This document shows, in pieces, positions 60,735 to 64,000 of a DNA stretch of 64,000 nucleotides. The first letter of the stretch is position 1, and every line of letters begins with the position of its first letter. This stretch comes from Faecalicatena_A orotica (GTDB lineage Bacteria > Bacillota > Clostridia > Lachnospirales > Lachnospiraceae). The translations under genes were made by a program, and so were the position numbers. The stretch lies in NCBI RefSeq assembly GCF_040545875.1, contig NZ_JBEPMR010000011.1, one strand, 5' to 3'. A model generated the notes under the pieces. The model saw nothing but the letters and a program-made list of their open reading frames with translations. It did not search any database and had not been told where the DNA came from.

Positions 60735-62438
60735 TTATAGCTTCAGCCCGCGGTACCTGTTCAGGCAGGCATGCATTTCCTGCTTTCTCGGTACGGCAAG
60801 CGCGGCTATATTGGAACTGGTCTCACATAAACCGGCCAGACCGTCTTTTTCAATCTTCTTCTCTAATTCATCTACGACACCCTTAAGCGTCTTTCTTCCG
60901 TCCAGCAGATGTTTTTCTGCATATTTCACACAATACCCAAGCGCCGACACCTGCTCACTGTCAACAATCTGCTCCACATAGCGCAGGTCTATGGACTCCC
61001 TGTTGATCTGCACTGCCTCTCTGCCCAGTGTTTTCATTTTAATTCTGTCGTTTCCCCGGAAGGCAGCATTCGCCTCTGGACATCTGGAAAATGCCGGGTT
61101 CTGTGCTTTTTCCTGCGGCCCGCTTAAGACCGGAAAGCTTTCAGCCTCTTTTTTAGCAAGCTGTGTAATATCTTTCGGAACATATCGGTCCATCTGGATA
61201 ATGCAGTCTGCTATATGGAAATATGCTCCTGAGCTTCCGGCTACGATGATTGTTGATATCCCGTAAGATTCGTATAATTCCTGTATCCGTTCGATAAACG
61301 GTGTAATCGGTTCCATGTCCCTGTGGATTACACGCTGCATCAGCTCATCACGGATCATGAAGTTGGTCGCACTTGTATCCTCATCAATCAGGAGAAGGCC
61401 TGCCCCCGCCTCCATCCCTTCGATCACATTTGCCGCCTGGGAGGTGCTGCCGCTGGCATCTTCTGTATAGAACCCCCTCGTCTCCTTCCCATTCGGAAGG
61501 TCACTGATAAACATCGATATATCCGTTTTCTTGATGCTTCTGCCATCCTCGGCACGAATCTTCATAGCGGTATCATCCGTGATCACATATTCTCTCCCGT
61601 CACCTGCAATGTGATTGTAAACTCCCAGTTCGAGTGCTTTTAAAAGGGTCGACTTTCCGTGGTAGCCGCCGCCCACAACCAGTGTGATTCCTTTGCGGAT
61701 TCCCATCCCCGTTATATCACCTTTATGGGGCAGCTTCAGTGTCACTTTTAGTTCTTTCGGCGAAGTAAACGCAACCGCGCCCTTCATCGGTCTGGATGAG
61801 ATTCCCGACTCCCTCGGAAGAATGGAACCGTCCGCCACAAATGCAGTCAGTCCCAGCTTCGGAAGCTGTTCTCTGATATACTGTTGGTCATCTGCCAGAA
61901 AAACCGTCTGCTGGATTCTTTTTTTATCACTATTCTTATAATAAAGAGAGTTTTCCACACTCTCCGGCAAAAAATCGAACAATATCTTCATTAATTCCCT
62001 TGCATTGATTGTTCTGCCGTTTGCCGGGAATCCGGCCTCCAGCCGGAGAATCAAATCCCCGCTCTTCGTATCAATTTCACAGGCCGTGCGTTCCAGAATC
62101 TCCTGACCACAGCGGCTGACCGAAATCAGGCCGCTTTTCCCCGAGCCTTTTGCTTTGAATGCATATCGCTCCACAGAGCGCCCAAACTGTCTTGTCAGGT
62201 AATCCTGAAGTGCAACTCTTCTGTGTACTGTCTCATACAATTCCTTCGGGAAACCGGCGACAGCACCTTTCACATGAATACTCAATTTGGAAGGAGATGC
62301 AAAGGGGTCACCCTGCACGTGGTCAATGGAGAGTTGGTAGCCTGCGAACTGATAAATACCCTTTGTGTCCTTATACGCAGGATAACTCTTATGGTCAATT
62401 CTGTTTAATAAGTTCTTTAAGTCTGTTGATGTCTGCAT
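60735..62438 (-). CDS. ABC-ATPase domain protein (PF09818 type)
   Basis: 567 aa. YPAYKDTKGIYQFAGYQLSI then the N-terminal fold; P-loop LVVGGGYHGKSTLLKALELG (about residues 253-272); Walker B-like GAGLLLIDEDTSATNFMIRD; SSGAYFHIADCIIQMD. Matches the bacterial ABC-ATPase family, whose trypanosome relative MRB1590 acts with RNA editing complexes. The bacterial function is not known. Located next to sbcD (61 bases) and before an ABC-F gene. Confidence 0.87.
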   Translation of the reverse strand: MQTSTDLKNLLNRIDHKSYPAYKDTKGIYQFAGYQLSIDHVQGDPFASPSKLSIHVKGAVAGFPKELYETVHRRVALQDYLTRQFGRSVERYAFKAKGSGKSGLISVSRCGQEILERTACEIDTKSGDLILRLEAGFPANGRTINARELMKILFDFLPESVENSLYYKNSDKKRIQQTVFLADDQQYIREQLPKLGLTAFVADGSILPRESGISSRPMKGAVAFTSPKELKVTLKLPHKGDITGMGIRKGITLVVGGGYHGKSTLLKALELGVYNHIAGDGREYVITDDTAMKIRAEDGRSIKKTDISMFISDLPNGKETRGFYTEDASGSTSQAANVIEGMEAGAGLLLIDEDTSATNFMIRDELMQRVIHRDMEPITPFIERIQELYESYGISTIIVAGSSGAYFHIADCIIQMDRYVPKDITQLAKKEAESFPVLSGPQEKAQNPAFSRCPEANAAFRGNDRIKMKTLGREAVQINRESIDLRYVEQIVDSEQVSALGYCVKYAEKHLLDGRKTLKGVVDELEKKIEKDGLAGLCETSSNIAALAVPRKQEMHACLNRYRGLKL

Positions 62439-62472
62439 TCCTATACACTTCTTTCCTATTTATAATTATATC

Positions 62473-62500
62473 GTAACTGTTCAGGACCATGAACAGTTAC
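62473..62500. repeat. Dispersed hairpin family B, copy 2
   Basis: GTAACTGTTCAGGACCAT followed by GAACAGTTAC, three differences from the copy at 10703. It lies between the ABC-F gene and the PF09818 gene. Confidence 0.65.
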
Positions 62501-62511
62501 ATTATATCTTG

Positions 62512-64000
62512 TTATACGAGCTTGGTCGTCCACTTCGAGCAGTCCCATACCTCCTGCACAATGTCCTGATAAAACTCCGGCTCATGACAGATCAAAAGGA
62601 GGGTTCCCTGATATTCTTTCAAAGCCTGTTTTAATGCATCCTTTGCATCCACGTCCAGATGGTTCGTAGGCTCATCGAGCATAAGTACATTCGTCTCCCT
62701 GTTGATTAGCTTGCACAGGCGCACCTTTGCCTGCTCTCCTCCGCTTAACACGCGGATCTGGCTCTCTATATGTTTCGTTGTGAGTCCGCACTTTGCCAGC
62801 GCGGAACGCACTTCGTACTGTGTAAAAGAAGGAAATTCACTCCATATCTCCTCGATACAGGTGGATTTGTTTTCTCCTTTTATCTCCTGTTCAAAATACC
62901 CGATTGCAAGGTTCTCCCCTAATACACATTTGCCCTTGATCGGTTCCACCAGTCCCATGATACTCCGTATCAATGTTGTCTTTCCGATTCCGTTTGCCCC
63001 GGTCAGTGCAACCTTCTGCCCCCGCTCCAGTGAAATATTGAGCGGCTTTGATAAAGGTTCCTCATAACCGATCACAAAATCTTTTGTCTCAAAAATGTAT
63101 CTTCCCGGGGTCCTTCCCTTTTTAAAGTGGAATTCCGGCTTCGGCCTCTCTGCCGCCAGCTCAATCACATCCATTTTGTCGAGTTTTTTCTGGCGGGACA
63201 TCGCCATATTCCTCGTGGACACCCTTGCCTTATTGCGAGCCACAAAATCCTTAAGCTGGCTGATTTCCTGCTGCTGCCTCTTGTACGCTGCTTCCATCTG
63301 TGACTTTTTCACTTCATAAATACGCTGGAAATCCTCATAATTCCCAACATACCGGTTCAATTCCTGATTCTCCATATGGTAAATAATATTGACCACTTCA
63401 TCCAGAAACGGAATATCATGGGAAATCAGGATGAACGCGTTCTCGTACTCGGTAAGGTAGCGCTTCAGCCAGTTGATGTGCTCTTCATCCAGATAGTTTG
63501 TCGGCTCGTCCAAAAGCAGGATGTCAGGCTTCTCGAGTAAAAGCTTGCCCAGAAGGATTCTGGTTCGCTGGCCGCCGCTTAAATCCGTGACATCCTTGTC
63601 CAGACCCAGGTCAAGGAGCCCCAGTGCACGTGCAACTTCTTCCACCTTCGCGTCAATGACGTAAAAATCGTGGATCGTCAGCGTGTCCTGAATCGTCCCC
63701 AGTTCCTCCATCAGCTGGTTCATCGTCTCTTCATCCACATCTCCCAGACGCTCACAAATATCATTCATCTTCTTTTCCAAATCAAACAAGTAGGAAAACG
63801 CTGATTTAAGGGCATCCCGTATGGTCATCCCTTTCGTCAGCACCGTATGCTGGTCCAGATACCCGATCCGGATATCTTTTGCCCACTCGACCTTCCCCTC
63901 ATCGGGGGTGAGCTTCCCGGTCACTATATTAAAAAATGTGGATTTCCCCTCCCCGTTTGCTCCGATGAGGCCGATATGCTCGCCGCGCAGCAGGCGGAAA
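62512..64000 (-). CDS. ABC-F family ATPase (5' end outside window)
   Basis: At least 496 aa; the frame continues past the right edge. The first Walker A, LIGANGEGKSTFFN (about 63936-63971), is in frame upstream of the in-window GTG, so the internal start is not real. Signatures LSGGQRTRILLGKLLL and LSGGEQAKVRLCKL, Walker B LLLDEPTNYLDEEH and LMLDEPTNHLDVD, and the second P-loop LTGANGIGKTTLIRSI show two ABC domains without TMs. ABC-F proteins act on the ribosome. Whether it is a resistance or housekeeping type cannot be told. Confidence 0.92.
   Translation of the reverse strand, partial: FRLLRGEHIGLIGANGEGKSTFFNIVTGKLTPDEGKVEWAKDIRIGYLDQHTVLTKGMTIRDALKSAFSYLFDLEKKMNDICERLGDVDEETMNQLMEELGTIQDTLTIHDFYVIDAKVEEVARALGLLDLGLDKDVTDLSGGQRTRILLGKLLLEKPDILLLDEPTNYLDEEHINWLKRYLTEYENAFILISHDIPFLDEVVNIIYHMENQELNRYVGNYEDFQRIYEVKKSQMEAAYKRQQQEISQLKDFVARNKARVSTRNMAMSRQKKLDKMDVIELAAERPKPEFHFKKGRTPGRYIFETKDFVIGYEEPLSKPLNISLERGQKVALTGANGIGKTTLIRSIMGLVEPIKGKCVLGENLAIGYFEQEIKGENKSTCIEEIWSEFPSFTQYEVRSALAKCGLTTKHIESQIRVLSGGEQAKVRLCKLINRETNVLMLDEPTNHLDVDAKDALKQALKEYQGTLLLICHEPEFYQDIVQEVWDCSKWTTKLV

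Noticed and set aside
62296..62310. Half of the family A palindrome (GCAAAGGGGTCACCC)
   Set aside because: It is inside the PF09818 gene, lacks the second arm and the coding frame is intact; chance similarity.
63925..63927. GTG start of the ABC-F gene inside the window
   Set aside because: The frame upstream encodes a Walker A motif, so the true start lies beyond the right edge.

Overview
The window looks like a chromosomal segment from a gut-type Clostridia, most likely Lachnospiraceae (Clostridium cluster XIVa, the scindens/hylemonae/Dorea neighbourhood). The reasons are the Firmicutes ribosomal and fab gene orders, a zinc-type S14, FabK in place of FabI, an AccD-AccA fusion, a DUF6465-type protein, and D-proline reductase with selenocysteine machinery. 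The taxonomic call is an inference. Almost every gene lies on the minus strand. I saw no IS element, prophage or CRISPR array.

Layout. (1) 1-8414: the S10/spc ribosomal protein operon read leftwards, rpsJ-rplC-rplD-rplW-rplB-rpsS-rplV-rpsC-rplP-rpmC-rpsQ-rplN-rplX-rplE-rpsZ-rpsH-rplF-rplR (rplR cut by the window edge), with a promoter at 8671-8699. (2) 8919-9300: a strong plus-strand promoter, an intricately paired gene-free stretch and a perfect terminator, proposed as a structured noncoding RNA of about 350 nt. (3) 9319-15118: the D-proline reductase operon prdC-prdA-small gene-prdB-prdD-prdE. prdB is a selenoprotein gene read through an in-frame TGA. tRNA-Sec (15318-15415) sits just upstream, and prdF (proline racemase) is divergent. 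(4) 16967-19511: a TetR regulator, a two-TM hypothetical and a PadR/membrane-protein pair on the plus strand. (5) 19571-27286: selenium genes yedF-selD-selA-selB-lysR, followed by a cysteine desulfurase and a DUF3343 Se/S-carrier gene. selD also carries an in-frame TGA (Sec18). Regions 3 and 5 together hold selenophosphate synthesis, Sec-tRNA synthesis, the Sec elongation factor, the Sec tRNA and a major selenium consumer.

(6) 27516-33000: accessory metabolism (rRNA-methyltransferase-like protein, cysteine hydrolase, WYL regulator, nitroreductase, sirtuin, HD phosphohydrolase, Lys/Ala-rich DUF6465-like protein). (7) 33141-44043: a complete type II fatty acid operon, fabH-acpP-fabK-fabD-fabG-fabF-accB-fabZ-accC-accDA, then a second FabK/NMO-like gene and a FabT-like MarR regulator. 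A palindromic operator overlaps the fabH promoter. (8) 44210-44658: tRNA-Leu and a candidate small RNA with competing hairpins. (9) 44662-49917: a nitrilase-family amidohydrolase, an NCS1 permease, a PucR regulator and a divergent UroD/MtaA-type methyltransferase. (10) 50008-56836: a DnaJ-like protein with a membrane zinc-ribbon partner, a Gld-type ABC exporter operon ending in a DUF4340-like protein, and a membrane-anchored SGNH hydrolase. (11) 56857-64000: sbcC-sbcD, a PF09818-type ATPase and an ABC-F ATPase cut by the right edge.

Two dispersed intergenic palindrome families recur: CAAAGGGGTCWGACCCCTTTG with four copies, and GTAACTGTTCAG-N-ACCAT-core hairpins with two good and two degenerate copies. 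All family and function assignments come from reading translations and motifs by eye; no database search was run.
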